A DNA stretch of 64,000 bases from Cacconaster sp045599325 (GCA_045599325.1 JAZRVT010000035.1:58189-122188); one strand, 5' to 3'. Positions 31,986 through 41,079 are shown, counted from the first letter of the stretch. Notes: generated by a model not told the origin, from the letters alone. Made by a program: numbers and translations.

Positions 31986-33545
31986 ATGAGAAAACTTGCT
32001 TCAATCTGTATCAGACTCTCCGCATTGCTTGCGGCGGCTTTCATCCTCGCATCCTGCGGCGGAGACGATGACCCTATCAATGTCGATCCCGAAAAACCCG
32101 TTCAGAGCGACAGGGCTGACCTGAACTCATTCGTTCTGCCAGCAGCATCCAACTCCGGACTGAGCGAGAATGTCATCGCTTATGTCTCCGGCAATGAAAT
32201 CAAGTTCTCCATACCGGAAGGTATGTCTCCGGCCAAGCTCGTGCCGTCCATATCTGTCTCGGACAAGGCTGTGGTCAAACTCGACGGAAAGGATTACAAG
32301 AACGGCGACCCTTACGATTTCACCAACCAGGTCGTGATGACAATCGTGTCTGAGTCAGGCAAGACCACAAAGACCTATTCTCTCAGATGGGAGACAGGCG
32401 ACAACTGGATGGACAGCTATATATGGAAACTGATGGACGAATGCAAGATCCCGGGTGTCTCGTTCTCTGTGATGCAGGGCACCAAGGTCGTCTATTCAAA
32501 AGGCTACGGCTGGGCTGTCAAGGACAAGGAAAGGGTCACTCCGGACCATCTTTTCCGTATGGCCAGCATCTCGAAGCAGTTCTGCACCCTCTGCATAATG
32601 CGTCTCAAGGAACAGGGCAAACTCAGGCTGGATGACAAGGTCTTCGGTGAGAAGGGAATCCTCAAGGGCATCTTCCAGACCTCAGAGTACCACGACAATA
32701 TCACCGTGCGCCATCTCCTCAGCCATTCGAGCGGCATCTGCGCCGGTCTCGACGACCCTGCTTTCAGCAATTCCTACAGGTTCTACAACAATGACAGCAG
32801 CAGGCCGGTGCCTACAGACACTCTGATCCAGCGCACCCTCAACAAAAGATGGGCTCCGTATCAGAGCGGAAGTTCATACTACACTCCTGGCGCCCTCTAC
32901 AACTACAGCAACGTGGGATACTGTGTTCTCCACCGCATAGTCGAAGTGGTGAGCGGAAAGGATTACGAGACATTCCTCAAGGAGGATGTCCTCAAGCCTA
33001 TGGGCATCACCGACACCCATATCGGAGGCTATCAGAACCAGCGCCGTTCCAATGAGTGCGAGTTCTACTCCCAGGGCGGCGGAAACGGCTATCTGAACCC
33101 TCTCCGTGAGATTGCAGGTGCCGCCGGAATCATCACCTCCACCAACCAGATGATGAAGATACTGACTTTCATCGACGGAGATGAGACAGTCCCTGATGTC
33201 TATACCAAGGAGACACTTTCCGAGATGTACACCCCGTACAGGTACTCAGCCGAATCGCGCGACACCTACGGCCTTGGCTGGAGGATGAACAACTCCAAGA
33301 GGTTCTTCAATTCGCATTTCCACGGCGGCAACATAGCCGGCACGGCGACAATGTGGGTCGGCGGAGCCACCGGTGACAACAAGAGCAGCTACAAGCAGCC
33401 GATGAGCGGAGCCATAGTCTGCAACTCCAGGTCATACGACGACAAGATCGGCTGGGACACCAGCTGGGGATTCAGCTCTCCTAACGACATCGACGACTCG
33501 TTCTATATCATTCTGGGCGAAGCCTTCAGGCATTTCGACAAATAA
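31986..33545 (+). CDS. Serine hydrolase lipoprotein (class C beta-lactamase fold)
   Basis: 519 residues. The lipoprotein signal ends with I-L-A-S-C-G-G-D-D-D, the acidic residues after Cys being typical of surface-exposed Bacteroidetes lipoproteins. Residues 40-135 are a beta domain resembling DUF5018. From about 140 a beta-lactamase/transpeptidase-like domain follows, with S-I-S-K (SxxK) near 198, Y-S-N near 310 and H-F-H-G-G near 445. Such proteins are usually esterases or D-aminopeptidases rather than true beta-lactamases; the substrate is unknown. The next gene starts at the base after its stop. Confidence 0.88.
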   Translation: MRKLASICIRLSALLAAAFILASCGGDDDPINVDPEKPVQSDRADLNSFVLPAASNSGLSENVIAYVSGNEIKFSIPEGMSPAKLVPSISVSDKAVVKLDGKDYKNGDPYDFTNQVVMTIVSESGKTTKTYSLRWETGDNWMDSYIWKLMDECKIPGVSFSVMQGTKVVYSKGYGWAVKDKERVTPDHLFRMASISKQFCTLCIMRLKEQGKLRLDDKVFGEKGILKGIFQTSEYHDNITVRHLLSHSSGICAGLDDPAFSNSYRFYNNDSSRPVPTDTLIQRTLNKRWAPYQSGSSYYTPGALYNYSNVGYCVLHRIVEVVSGKDYETFLKEDVLKPMGITDTHIGGYQNQRRSNECEFYSQGGGNGYLNPLREIAGAAGIITSTNQMMKILTFIDGDETVPDVYTKETLSEMYTPYRYSAESRDTYGLGWRMNNSKRFFNSHFHGGNIAGTATMWVGGATGDNKSSYKQPMSGAIVCNSRSYDDKIGWDTSWGFSSPNDIDDSFYIILGEAFRHFDK

Positions 33546-34748
33546 ATGGATCCTTCCGGCCGCATTGTCATAATAGGAGGCGGTGCCGCGGGGATGATGG
33601 CGGCAATCAAGGCCGCTGAGACCCTCCGGCAGGCCGGCGTCGAGGATGCTGGAAGCCATATCCTTCTGGTTGACAAGAACGAAAGGCTGGGCCGCAAGAT
33701 ATATCTCACAGGAAAGGGGCGCTGCAACATCACTAATATGCGCCCCTGGAGTGAGTTCGCATCCCACATCCATCCGAATCAGGAGTTCCTCAAGCACGCA
33801 TTCCACGCATTTTCCAATGCTGATGTCAGCCGCTTTTTCGAAGAGGCTGGCGTCCCTGTCACCATCCAGCAGGGGCAGAGGCTTTTCCCGGCCTCAATGA
33901 AAGCTTCCGATGTGGCGCAGGCCCTTGAGGGCAGGGTCCGCAGCCTGGGCATCAGGGTTGAGACCCGTGCGGCCACTCTCGAGGATGTGAAAGCGGAGCC
34001 AGCTGTGATAATCGCCACAGGCGGCAAGTCATATCCCGTCACCGGCTCGACAGGCGACGGCTATGAGATGGCCGCCGCCCTCGGTCATACCGTGACCCGT
34101 CTTTTCCCTTCCGAGACAGCCCTTATGCCCAAGGATTACGACAGCTCGCTGGCAGGTATGGAGATAAAGAACGCTGCTCTCAGCCTCTTTGTGGACAGGG
34201 ATATGGTTCAGAGGGAGGAGGGTGATTTCAACTTCACGGAAGACGGCCTTGAGAGCGCAATCGCATATAAGATATCACGCAGGGCGGTCTGGGCGATGGT
34301 CAACGGCCAGAAAGTAGAGGTGGAACTGGACCTGAAGCCGGCTCTGGCGCCGGAGAAGCTCGCAGCCAGGATAGCCAGGGATGTGGTCTCCTCTCCGGGA
34401 CGGCCGAAGATCCGCAGCCTGCTCCGCGGTCTTATGCCTGAGGCTCTCATCGAGCCGTTCCTAAGGGCATTCCCCGGTGCCTCCGTCGAGAACCTGCCGC
34501 AATGCCTGAAAGGGTGGCGCTTCCGCATCGGCAGCTACAGGGGCTATGACCGTGCCGTGGTCACAGCGGGCGGCGTCAGCCTCAAGGAGGTCTCTCCGAA
34601 GACTATGGAATCAAAAAAAATCAAGGGCCTCTACTTTGCAGGAGAAGTCCTTGACCTTGATGGTGATACGGGAGGATATAACCTCCAGGCGGCTTTTTCT
34701 ACCGGTGCTCTGGCCGGCGTTTCAGCTGCGCGCGCACTGCTTCGTTAG
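33546..34748 (+). CDS. NAD(P)/FAD-dependent oxidoreductase, HI0933/BaiN family
   Basis: 400 residues, cytosolic. The FAD-binding Rossmann motif V-I-I-G-G-G-A-A-G-M-M-A-A is at residues 8-20, followed by L-G-R-K-I-Y-L-T-G-K-G-R-C-N-I-T-N, the family signature. V-T-A-G-G-V and G-L-Y-F-A-G-E-V-L-D-L-D-G-D-T-G-G-Y-N-L near the C-terminus complete it. The family includes a bile-acid reductase (BaiN), but most members are uncharacterised, so no substrate is claimed. The 3' end overlaps the convergent GH2 gene by 50 bp. Confidence 0.9.
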   Translation: MDPSGRIVIIGGGAAGMMAAIKAAETLRQAGVEDAGSHILLVDKNERLGRKIYLTGKGRCNITNMRPWSEFASHIHPNQEFLKHAFHAFSNADVSRFFEEAGVPVTIQQGQRLFPASMKASDVAQALEGRVRSLGIRVETRAATLEDVKAEPAVIIATGGKSYPVTGSTGDGYEMAAALGHTVTRLFPSETALMPKDYDSSLAGMEIKNAALSLFVDRDMVQREEGDFNFTEDGLESAIAYKISRRAVWAMVNGQKVEVELDLKPALAPEKLAARIARDVVSSPGRPKIRSLLRGLMPEALIEPFLRAFPGASVENLPQCLKGWRFRIGSYRGYDRAVVTAGGVSLKEVSPKTMESKKIKGLYFAGEVLDLDGDTGGYNLQAAFSTGALAGVSAARALLR

Positions 34749-36516
34749 CCTTTCTCACGCGATCCACGTCAACTTTGTCGACCTTGCGGTCATATGTCAT
34801 CAGTCCGTTGACCTCTATCTCCACGTCCGTGGTCTGAGTATAGACTGCGGCGGAGAAACCCCGTTCTACCATCTTCCCGAGCTGCTCAGCATACTTCACA
34901 TATTCGTCCGTAACTTCATTGGAGCTAGTGAACTTGATGTAGCCCCAGTTCCTGTCGGGAGTCCAGAGATGTCCCTCGACTGGCCATCCGATGCCGCCGT
35001 ATTCGCCAAGGACTGTGATTCTGTTGGAGTCGAAGAGATACATCAAAGGTTCAGGGTAGTGGTGAAGGTCGAGGATGTCACCGGATCCTGCGAAATGGTT
35101 TCCGCCGCTGGCTGAATTGACGAGGCGTTCCGGGTCCTTGACTGCGGTCCATTCAGTGATCTCCGCAGTCTTGAACTGGCCCCATCCTTCATTGAACGGA
35201 ACCCATACAGCGATGCAGGGATGAGACCAGAGGCTTTCGATGATCTCGTTCCATTCGCTGCGGTAGCAGGACTCGCTCTCAGGGGTGCGTGCGCTCTCCT
35301 TTCCGTCGAAATAGCGGGTCATCTGCCAAGGCGAGGTCCATTCGCCGCTAGGCATATCCTGCCAGACAATGATTCCGAGTCTGTCGCAGTGGTAGTACCA
35401 GCGGTCTGGCTCGACCTTCACGTGCTTGCGTATCATATTGAACCCCAAATCCTTGGTCTTCTGTATGTCGTAGGCCAGAGCCTCGTCGGTAGGGGCGGTG
35501 TAGAGACCGTCGGGCCACCATCCCTGGTCGAGCGGGCCATAGAGGAACACCGGCTCGCCGTTGAGTGCGAACCTCCAGATGCAGTCCTTGTCCAGGATCT
35601 TTGAGATCTTGCGCATTGCGCAGTAGCTGTCCACGCGGTCCACTACCTTGCCACCGACTGTCAGTGTCACCTCCATATCATATAGATACGGGTCCTCCGG
35701 GCTCCAGAGGTGCGGCTCCGCTATTGATACAGATGCGCTCCTGCCTGCGATGGCGCGGCCTCTTGCCACAACTTTCCCTGATTCCCTGACAACTGCCTCG
35801 ACAATGCCTGCGCTGCAGCCGCCGGCCTCCACAATGAAGCGCCTGCCGTCAAGGTCCGGGGTTATCTTCAGCGCGGAGATATGGTTCTCAGGGACAGGCT
35901 CCATCCATACTGTGCGCCAGATGCCGGTGACAGGGGTGTACCAGATGCCTCCCGGGTTGCTCACCTGCTTTCCTCTCGGCTGGAATCCCTTGTCAGAAGG
36001 GTCCCAGACCTTGACGGTGAGGGTATTGGTCCCCTTTGAGTCGAGAGCATCGGTGATATCTGCCTCAAACGGACTGTAACCGCCGGAGTGGGAGGCGACT
36101 GAAATGTCATTGACCCAGACCTCGGCTTTCCAGTCCACTGCTCCGAAATGGAGTATGATGCGGCGCCCCTTCCACTCCTTCGGCACTGTGAAGGACCTTT
36201 TGTACCAGAGGTTGTTGCCGGCTCCTACATTGAGCCCCACGCCAGAAAGGCTTGATTCGGCCGCGAACGGGACAAGTATCCTTCCCTGGCCTGCGGAGAA
36301 CTCTTCTCCGACAGGGAGGATTGCGTAGTCCCAGAGTCCGTTGAGGTTCTGCCATTCGCTGCGGACCATCTGGGGTCTCGGATACTCGGGCAGAGGTGCT
36401 GAAGGGTTGACTTCGTCCGCCCATTTTGTGCGGATATGGGAGCCGGCAGGCTGCCATTGTGCAAAAGATGAGACTGCAGCAGTCAGCAGCAGTAGCAGGA
36501 GATATATTTTTTTCAT
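34699..36516 (-). CDS. Glycoside hydrolase family 2 (beta-galactosidase/glucuronidase type)
   Basis: 605 residues with a signal peptide ending S-S-F-A-Q, so periplasmic or exported. The sugar-binding jelly-roll domain (about 40-200) contains L-N-G-L-W-D-Y and G-G-Y-S-P-F. An immunoglobulin-like domain and a TIM barrel follow. W-V-P-F-N-E-G-W near residue 440 carries the acid/base Glu, and L-G-E-Y-G-G near 510 the nucleophile Glu. It should release beta-linked sugars from plant or host glycans; the sugar cannot be told. It is divergent from galM with a 38-bp promoter region. Confidence 0.91.
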   Translation of the reverse strand: MKKIYLLLLLLTAAVSSFAQWQPAGSHIRTKWADEVNPSAPLPEYPRPQMVRSEWQNLNGLWDYAILPVGEEFSAGQGRILVPFAAESSLSGVGLNVGAGNNLWYKRSFTVPKEWKGRRIILHFGAVDWKAEVWVNDISVASHSGGYSPFEADITDALDSKGTNTLTVKVWDPSDKGFQPRGKQVSNPGGIWYTPVTGIWRTVWMEPVPENHISALKITPDLDGRRFIVEAGGCSAGIVEAVVRESGKVVARGRAIAGRSASVSIAEPHLWSPEDPYLYDMEVTLTVGGKVVDRVDSYCAMRKISKILDKDCIWRFALNGEPVFLYGPLDQGWWPDGLYTAPTDEALAYDIQKTKDLGFNMIRKHVKVEPDRWYYHCDRLGIIVWQDMPSGEWTSPWQMTRYFDGKESARTPESESCYRSEWNEIIESLWSHPCIAVWVPFNEGWGQFKTAEITEWTAVKDPERLVNSASGGNHFAGSGDILDLHHYPEPLMYLFDSNRITVLGEYGGIGWPVEGHLWTPDRNWGYIKFTSSNEVTDEYVKYAEQLGKMVERGFSAAVYTQTTDVEIEVNGLMTYDRKVDKVDVDRVRKANEAVRAQLKRRPEHR

Positions 36517-36538
36517 ATATTTATGGTTTCAAACAGAA

Positions 36539-36546
36539 CAAATTTA
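36539..36546 (-). promoter_or_regulatory. -7 promoter box of the GH2 gene
   Basis: TAAATTTG on the minus strand, 22 nt upstream of the GH2 ATG. It falls inside the short gap to galM; no equally good plus-strand box is visible there. Confidence 0.55.
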
Positions 36547-36554
36547 CAGATAAT

Positions 36555-37556
36555 ATGAGGATTGTCAAAATATTGTGCTCATTTGCAGCAGCGGTTCTGC
36601 TCGCTCTCTCCTGCAGCGGTCCCGAAAACTCCGTTCCGACCTATACCATTGAGAATGCCGGCGGAATGAAAGCGGTATTCTGCCCTGTCGGGGCGAGGCT
36701 GCTCAGCCTTGAGGTCCCCGCTGCGGATGGAACAGTGAAGAATGTGGTGTGGGGCTGCGGCACTCCTGAGGAGGCCCTCTCCGACAGCAACTACCGATGC
36801 ACCGTTGTGGGCCGGTTCGGCAACCGTATCGCTTCAGGGCGTTTCGAACTGGACGGCAAGTCTTACCAGCTGACACAGAACGAGGGGGAGACCCACCTTC
36901 ACGGTGGCACTGGAGGCTTTTCAAAGAAAATGTGGGAGGTAGAGCAGCTTTCCCGCAACTCCCTCAGGATGACCTGTTTCTCAGAGGACGGTGACGACGG
37001 CTATCCGGGCAACCTGAATCTTTCAGTAACCTTCACTCTTTCTGACGGGAACTCACTTGACATAGAGTACAGCGCCGAAACCGATGCTCCGACTGTCCTC
37101 AATCCGACGATGCACTTCTATTTCAACCTTCACGGCGAAAGAAAGAGCATCACATCCCACTGTCTGACCATCAATGCGGAGCACTACACTCCCGTGGACA
37201 GTCTGCTGATTCCGACCGGGGAGATCTCTCCGGTGGCCAATACAACCTATGACTACCGCACCGCCCGTCAGGTCAACACAGATATGGACATCAATTTCGT
37301 TCTGAACGCGCACGAAGCGGGATCTGCTGTGGAACCGGCGCTGATACTCTCCGAACCCGGTACCGGCATAAGGATGGAGGTCTTCACCGACAGGCCCGGA
37401 CTTCAGATCTACAGCGGCAACGAGAACGGAGGTCTTGTGGTGGAGACACAGAACTTCCCTGATTCACCGAACCACTGCACATTCCCTCCTGTGGTCCTCC
37501 GCCCGGGAGACACATATACACAGACATCATCATTCAGATTCTCAGTTGAACAATGA
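36555..37556 (+). CDS. galM: Aldose 1-epimerase lipoprotein
   Basis: 333 residues from ATG 36555. A longer frame upstream would run through the GH2 promoter. The signal ends with L-A-L-S-C-S-G, so it is a lipoprotein. The mutarotase fold shows G-R-F-G-N-R-I-A near 85, T-H-L-H-G-G (His) near 115, M-H-F-Y-F-N-L-H-G (second His) near 190 and V-E-T-Q-N-F-P-D (catalytic Glu) near 297. It interconverts alpha and beta anomers of free sugars, which suits the adjacent GH2 enzyme. The stop is overlapped by the next start (ATGA). Confidence 0.92.
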   Translation: MRIVKILCSFAAAVLLALSCSGPENSVPTYTIENAGGMKAVFCPVGARLLSLEVPAADGTVKNVVWGCGTPEEALSDSNYRCTVVGRFGNRIASGRFELDGKSYQLTQNEGETHLHGGTGGFSKKMWEVEQLSRNSLRMTCFSEDGDDGYPGNLNLSVTFTLSDGNSLDIEYSAETDAPTVLNPTMHFYFNLHGERKSITSHCLTINAEHYTPVDSLLIPTGEISPVANTTYDYRTARQVNTDMDINFVLNAHEAGSAVEPALILSEPGTGIRMEVFTDRPGLQIYSGNENGGLVVETQNFPDSPNHCTFPPVVLRPGDTYTQTSSFRFSVEQ

Positions 37557-38020
37557 AACGTATTCTTTTAATAATTGCTCTGGCCGCCGCGCTGACGGCG
37601 CTCTCTTCCTGCTCCAGCTCACGCCAGATGACCGGAAGCACACAGGCAGAGTATGAAATGGTCAACATCGGCTACGGCAAGGTCTCCAGGAAGGACCTCT
37701 CCTACAGTGTCAGCAAGGTTGATGTAAAGGATCAGGACATCGTGGCATATTCCAATATCTACGACTATCTGAGAGGCAAGGTCCCCGGCCTCTACATCGG
37801 TCCCGGCGACAATCCGACGATATTGATAAGGGGAAGGGGCACTCTCAACGGCTCCACGGATCCTCTCATTCTGGTGGACGGAGTGGAGATCAAGGACCTC
37901 GGAGGCGTCAATCCGAATGACGTGAAGAGCGTTGAGGTGCTCAAGGATTCCTCCGCCTCCATATATGGCGTCCGAGGTGCCAACGGTGTGATTCTCATCA
38001 CGACGAAAGGTAGCAGATGA
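37553..38020 (+). CDS. Orphan TonB-receptor plug-domain lipoprotein
   Basis: 155 residues. The lipoprotein signal ends with L-S-S-C-S-S-S, and almost all the rest is a SusC-type plug domain: V-N-I-G-Y-G-K-V-S, Y-D-Y-L-R-G-K-V-P-G-L, I-L-I-R-G-R-G-T-L-N-G, P-L-I-L-V-D-G-V-E, and the closing S-I-Y-G-V-R-G-A-N-G-V-I-L-I-T-T-K-G. It stops where a receptor would continue into its 22-strand barrel. The stop is followed at once by a coupled start, so this is a deliberate short gene rather than a fragment cut by a frameshift. Its role is unknown. Confidence 0.85.
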   Translation: MKRILLIIALAAALTALSSCSSSRQMTGSTQAEYEMVNIGYGKVSRKDLSYSVSKVDVKDQDIVAYSNIYDYLRGKVPGLYIGPGDNPTILIRGRGTLNGSTDPLILVDGVEIKDLGGVNPNDVKSVEVLKDSSASIYGVRGANGVILITTKGSR

Positions 38021-39189
38021 CAAACAGTAAAATGACACGCAATATGAAAAAATTCCTCAAGAATCTCTTCGGCACTCTCGCCGCAATCATCGTAATAGCC
38101 GCCGTTGCCGTTGCCTGCCTCTGGGGCAGGGAGATTGCAACAATCCGCACTGTCGCCCAGCTTGACAAGGGCGGATACCTCTACCAGATGGAGTACAAGG
38201 CATCCTATGACCTGGATGAAATCATAGAGTCTGACATTGACAGGAACGCTGCGCTTCTCAACTATGTCGCAGGGAAGATCACACACGGACTGCCTCTGCT
38301 CTCCTCTGGCGACAAGAAGGAGAAAGATTCTGCCGCTGAGCCTAAGGATGCCTGCACAAGTTTCCAGGCCGCCATCGCCGGCGGGGAGGGCTACCTCTAC
38401 GGCCGCAATTATGATATGATGAAAAACCCTACGATGGTGGTCAAGTCGCATCCGAAGAACGGATATGCTTCAATTTCTACCTGCGACCTCTCACATCTTG
38501 GCTACAGCCTTGAGAAACTCCCTCAGTCTTTCAAGGACAAGATCTTCTGTGTCGCAACGGTATACGCCCCTATGGACGGAATGAACGAGAAGGGCCTCTG
38601 CACGTCTATCATGGCGCTCCCTAAACAGCCTGCCGCGCAGAATTCCGGCAAGCACAAGGTGGGCACATCAATCATTATGCGTCTCTGGCTCGACCGCTGC
38701 GCCACTGTACAGGAGGCCCTCGACCTTCTCGCTACAGTCGATGTATGCCACGACCAGGAGGCAGGCAGCGGTTACCACTATATGGTTGCCGATGCAAACG
38801 GTGACTGCGCTGTAGTGGAATTTGACAAGGAGGACGGCTGGAAGACACTCATCGTGCGCAAGGGTGAGGACCGCAAGGCGATGCACGTCACAAATCACCT
38901 CCTCAGCCCTGCATACTACACAACAGAACCTGACATTGCAGTCGGCAACCCGCACAGCAAGAGCTGGTGGCGCTACGGAGTGGTGGACGAGTTCCTCAAG
39001 GCGCACAACGACAGTCTGACTGTGGGCGAGGCGCAGGAGTGCCTCTCGATGGTTCATTGGAAGGACCTTGTCTGGGAGGACGGCACAGTAGAGGATACTC
39101 AGTTCAGCAATGTCTATGACCAGACTGAACTCAAACTCTACCTGCGTCCTTGGAACGACTATGAGACAACCTACGGATTCGAGCTGTAG
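38017..39189 (+). CDS. Membrane-anchored linear amide C-N hydrolase (Ntn/choloylglycine-like)
   Basis: 390 residues from the coupled ATG at 38017 (ATGA). An ATG at 38044, nine codons later, directly precedes the hydrophobic segment and may be the real start. After one membrane span (about 18-37) comes a segment of about 75 residues, then D-A-C-T-S-F at 111-116 and G-R-N-Y-D-M. Cys113 is the expected N-terminal nucleophile, which means that the first 112 residues should be removed autocatalytically. Later blocks include G-M-N-E-K-G-L and S-G-Y-H-Y-M-V-A-D. The family cuts amide bonds in bile salts, acyl-amino acids or penicillins; the substrate is not deducible. Confidence 0.85.
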   Translation: MTNSKMTRNMKKFLKNLFGTLAAIIVIAAVAVACLWGREIATIRTVAQLDKGGYLYQMEYKASYDLDEIIESDIDRNAALLNYVAGKITHGLPLLSSGDKKEKDSAAEPKDACTSFQAAIAGGEGYLYGRNYDMMKNPTMVVKSHPKNGYASISTCDLSHLGYSLEKLPQSFKDKIFCVATVYAPMDGMNEKGLCTSIMALPKQPAAQNSGKHKVGTSIIMRLWLDRCATVQEALDLLATVDVCHDQEAGSGYHYMVADANGDCAVVEFDKEDGWKTLIVRKGEDRKAMHVTNHLLSPAYYTTEPDIAVGNPHSKSWWRYGVVDEFLKAHNDSLTVGEAQECLSMVHWKDLVWEDGTVEDTQFSNVYDQTELKLYLRPWNDYETTYGFEL

Positions 39190-39190
39190 G

Positions 39191-40363
39191 CTAGAATAGC
39201 TGAAGCAGCTGCGAGAGGGCGAAGCCCAGGTAGTTGCCTACGGCATAGCCCACGATACCGATGGAGAGTCCTGCAATCAGGACTCTTCTGTTTTTCATCG
39301 CTGCGGCCATCATCGGCACGAAAGGCGGTGAGCAGATGAATGCGACGGAACTGACCACCACGGTGTCGGAATCTATCCTGAATATCTTCGCGAAGAGAAT
39401 CTGCAGGAAAAGTGAGCCGAAGATCACAAGGGTCAGGTAGCCGAGCATCCCAGCGCCTCCCTCGAAGTTGAGGTTACTGAGGTTGGCCATCGATGCGACC
39501 ACGATGCTGAAAACATAGATGCAGTACATCCCGACATCGTAGGCGTATGGGAGCGTCCTCACTTTCGGGATGAAGGATGCAGCTAAGCTGAATGTGGTCA
39601 GGGCCAGGATGAATACCGTCATGAACGGCACTTCCGGCAGGAGAAGCGTCAATCCGAAGGAGAGTCCGCATACGACGGCCACTACCCCGGCAAGTTTTGC
39701 GAGTGTGGCAAGCCCCCTGCGTGAAAAGAGTCCCTCATAGGGGTTATTCTCATTCCCGAGTGTGATGCTGTCGTCGTGAGCCGTTTCGACCGGCAGGAAT
39801 TTCCTGAAAAGCTTCACGCCGACCGCGACCAGGAACATCAGGTAGAGGAAGCTGACCACCATATCATATCCGTTGAGGAGCAGGTAGGTCTCCTCAGAGA
39901 CTCCGAGCATTGTCTTCAGGGCTGCGAGATTGATGGTGCCGCCTGTATAGACTCCGGTCAGCATTCCGCCGACCTTTGCAGCGGTATCGGGAGGGTTGAG
40001 GCTTGCGTCCAGTCCCCGGGCGAAGAGGAGGTGGCCCCCGATGACTGCAATCACCACTGCGGCGAATCCTGTCAGAAGGGCGAGCAGCTGGCTTCTTGTC
40101 TCACTGCGCTTGAAGCTGCATCCCAGCAGCATCAGCGGGATGGCGACCGGAATGGCGGCGCTGCTGATGATGTCCTGTATCTGCGCCGTGCCTTCCGGAA
40201 GGGAGAGCCCCGGAATGAGACCGATGTTGCCGATTATGATGCCGAGGATATAGAGTACCAGCACCGGACCGACCTTGCCAAGCCATTTCACTCTCCTGCA
40301 GGCCCTGAGGACGAATGCCGGGGCCAGCAGGAAAACTGCTGTGAGGAGAATGCTGCCGGACAT
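39191..40363 (-). CDS. DUF819 family membrane protein
   Basis: 390 residues with about ten or eleven membrane segments and short loops. The blocks G-G-M-L-T-G-V-Y-T-G-G-T-I-N near residue 130 and A-F-I-C-S-P-P-F-V-P-M near 345 match DUF819 (YjcL-like) proteins, which are thought to be secondary transporters; the substrate is unknown. It begins 6 nt after the YqeY-type gene on the same strand, and its stop faces the amidase gene with a one-base gap. Confidence 0.85.
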   Translation of the reverse strand: MSGSILLTAVFLLAPAFVLRACRRVKWLGKVGPVLVLYILGIIIGNIGLIPGLSLPEGTAQIQDIISSAAIPVAIPLMLLGCSFKRSETRSQLLALLTGFAAVVIAVIGGHLLFARGLDASLNPPDTAAKVGGMLTGVYTGGTINLAALKTMLGVSEETYLLLNGYDMVVSFLYLMFLVAVGVKLFRKFLPVETAHDDSITLGNENNPYEGLFSRRGLATLAKLAGVVAVVCGLSFGLTLLLPEVPFMTVFILALTTFSLAASFIPKVRTLPYAYDVGMYCIYVFSIVVASMANLSNLNFEGGAGMLGYLTLVIFGSLFLQILFAKIFRIDSDTVVVSSVAFICSPPFVPMMAAAMKNRRVLIAGLSIGIVGYAVGNYLGFALSQLLQLF

Positions 40364-40369
40364 CTTCCG

Positions 40370-40822
40370 CTACTTTGCGAGAAGTCTCTTGACGATTGCG
40401 GAGATCATCCTGCCGTCAGCCCGGCCTGCGAGTCTTTTTGTGGCCACGCCCATCACCTTGCCCATATCGGACGGTGCGGCTGCGCCGACCTCGGCTATAA
40501 TCTCCTTGAGCCGCGCCTCTGTCTCCTCCTCCGAAAGCATCTTCGGGAGATACTCCTCGAGTATCTTCACCTCGGCAAGTTCGGCGTCGGCGAGTTCCTG
40601 TCTTCCGGCAGCGGAATACTGCTCCGCTGACTCCTTGCGCTGCTTGACAAGCTTCTGGATGAGTTTCAGGATATCGGCGTCCTCAATCTCCCCGTTGCCA
40701 CCCTCGGCGGTCTTGAAAAGGAGGATCTCCGACTTGATCGCGCGGACCGCAGTCGCGCGCACCTTGTCGCCGCTCTTCATCGCAGTGACAATGTCTTTCT
40801 GTACCTGTTGTTCGAGTGCCAT
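40370..40822 (-). CDS. GatB/YqeY domain protein
   Basis: 150 residues, all helical. It matches the YqeY family, which resembles the tail domain of GatB: a start with V-Q-K-D-I-V-T-A-M-K-S-G-D-K, then L-P-K-M-L-S-E-E-E near 90, and D-M-G-K-V-M-G near 118. The function is unproven; a link with tRNA-dependent amidation or tRNA handling has been suggested from the domain. A TATCTTCG box (one mismatch) on the minus strand at 40847-40854 may be its promoter. Confidence 0.88.
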   Translation of the reverse strand: MALEQQVQKDIVTAMKSGDKVRATAVRAIKSEILLFKTAEGGNGEIEDADILKLIQKLVKQRKESAEQYSAAGRQELADAELAEVKILEEYLPKMLSEEETEARLKEIIAEVGAAAPSDMGKVMGVATKRLAGRADGRMISAIVKRLLAK

Positions 40823-40865
40823 AGTGAAACTGTTCTGTTTGTTCAGCGAAGATAGTCAAAATTTC

Positions 40866-40896
40866 AAAAAAAACGCCCTTCAAATCTGAAGGGCGT
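40866..40896 (-). terminator. Rho-independent terminator after tRNA-Phe
   Basis: ACGCCCTTCA (40873-40882) and TGAAGGGCGT (40887-40896) form a perfect 10-bp stem with a 4-nt loop. On the minus strand it ends in a run of seven T (40872-40866), just beyond the tRNA 3' end. Confidence 0.85.
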
Positions 40897-40901
40897 TTAT
40901 G

Positions 40902-40974
<73 letters not shown>

Positions 40975-41001
40975 ATTGGCTGGATTTCTCCAACGGGACT
41001 G

Positions 41002-41009
41002 CAAAGGTA
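41002..41009 (-). promoter_or_regulatory. -7 promoter box of tRNA-Phe
   Basis: TACCTTTG on the minus strand, about 28 nt before the tRNA 5' end; divergent from priA. Confidence 0.6.
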
Positions 41010-41055
41010 TGTTTTTATTTTTTATCTGCAAAAAATATTGTTACTTTCGTGAAAT

Positions 41056-41063
41056 TACTTTTG
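41056..41063 (+). promoter_or_regulatory. -7 promoter box of priA
   Basis: TACTTTTG, an exact TAnnTTTG match, 16 nt before the priA ATG. A second near-match, TACTTTCG, lies at 41042-41049. Confidence 0.5.
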
Positions 41064-41079
41064 AAAACAAGAGAAAGAG

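Noticed and set aside
31986..33545. Beta-lactamase giving drug resistance
   Set aside because: SxxK and YxN are shared by many esterases and peptidases; the N-terminal beta domain and surface lipoprotein signal fit a scavenging hydrolase better.
37553..38020. Truncated or frameshifted SusC pseudogene
   Set aside because: It has its own lipoprotein signal, a clean end and a coupled downstream start, and no barrel remnant follows in any frame.
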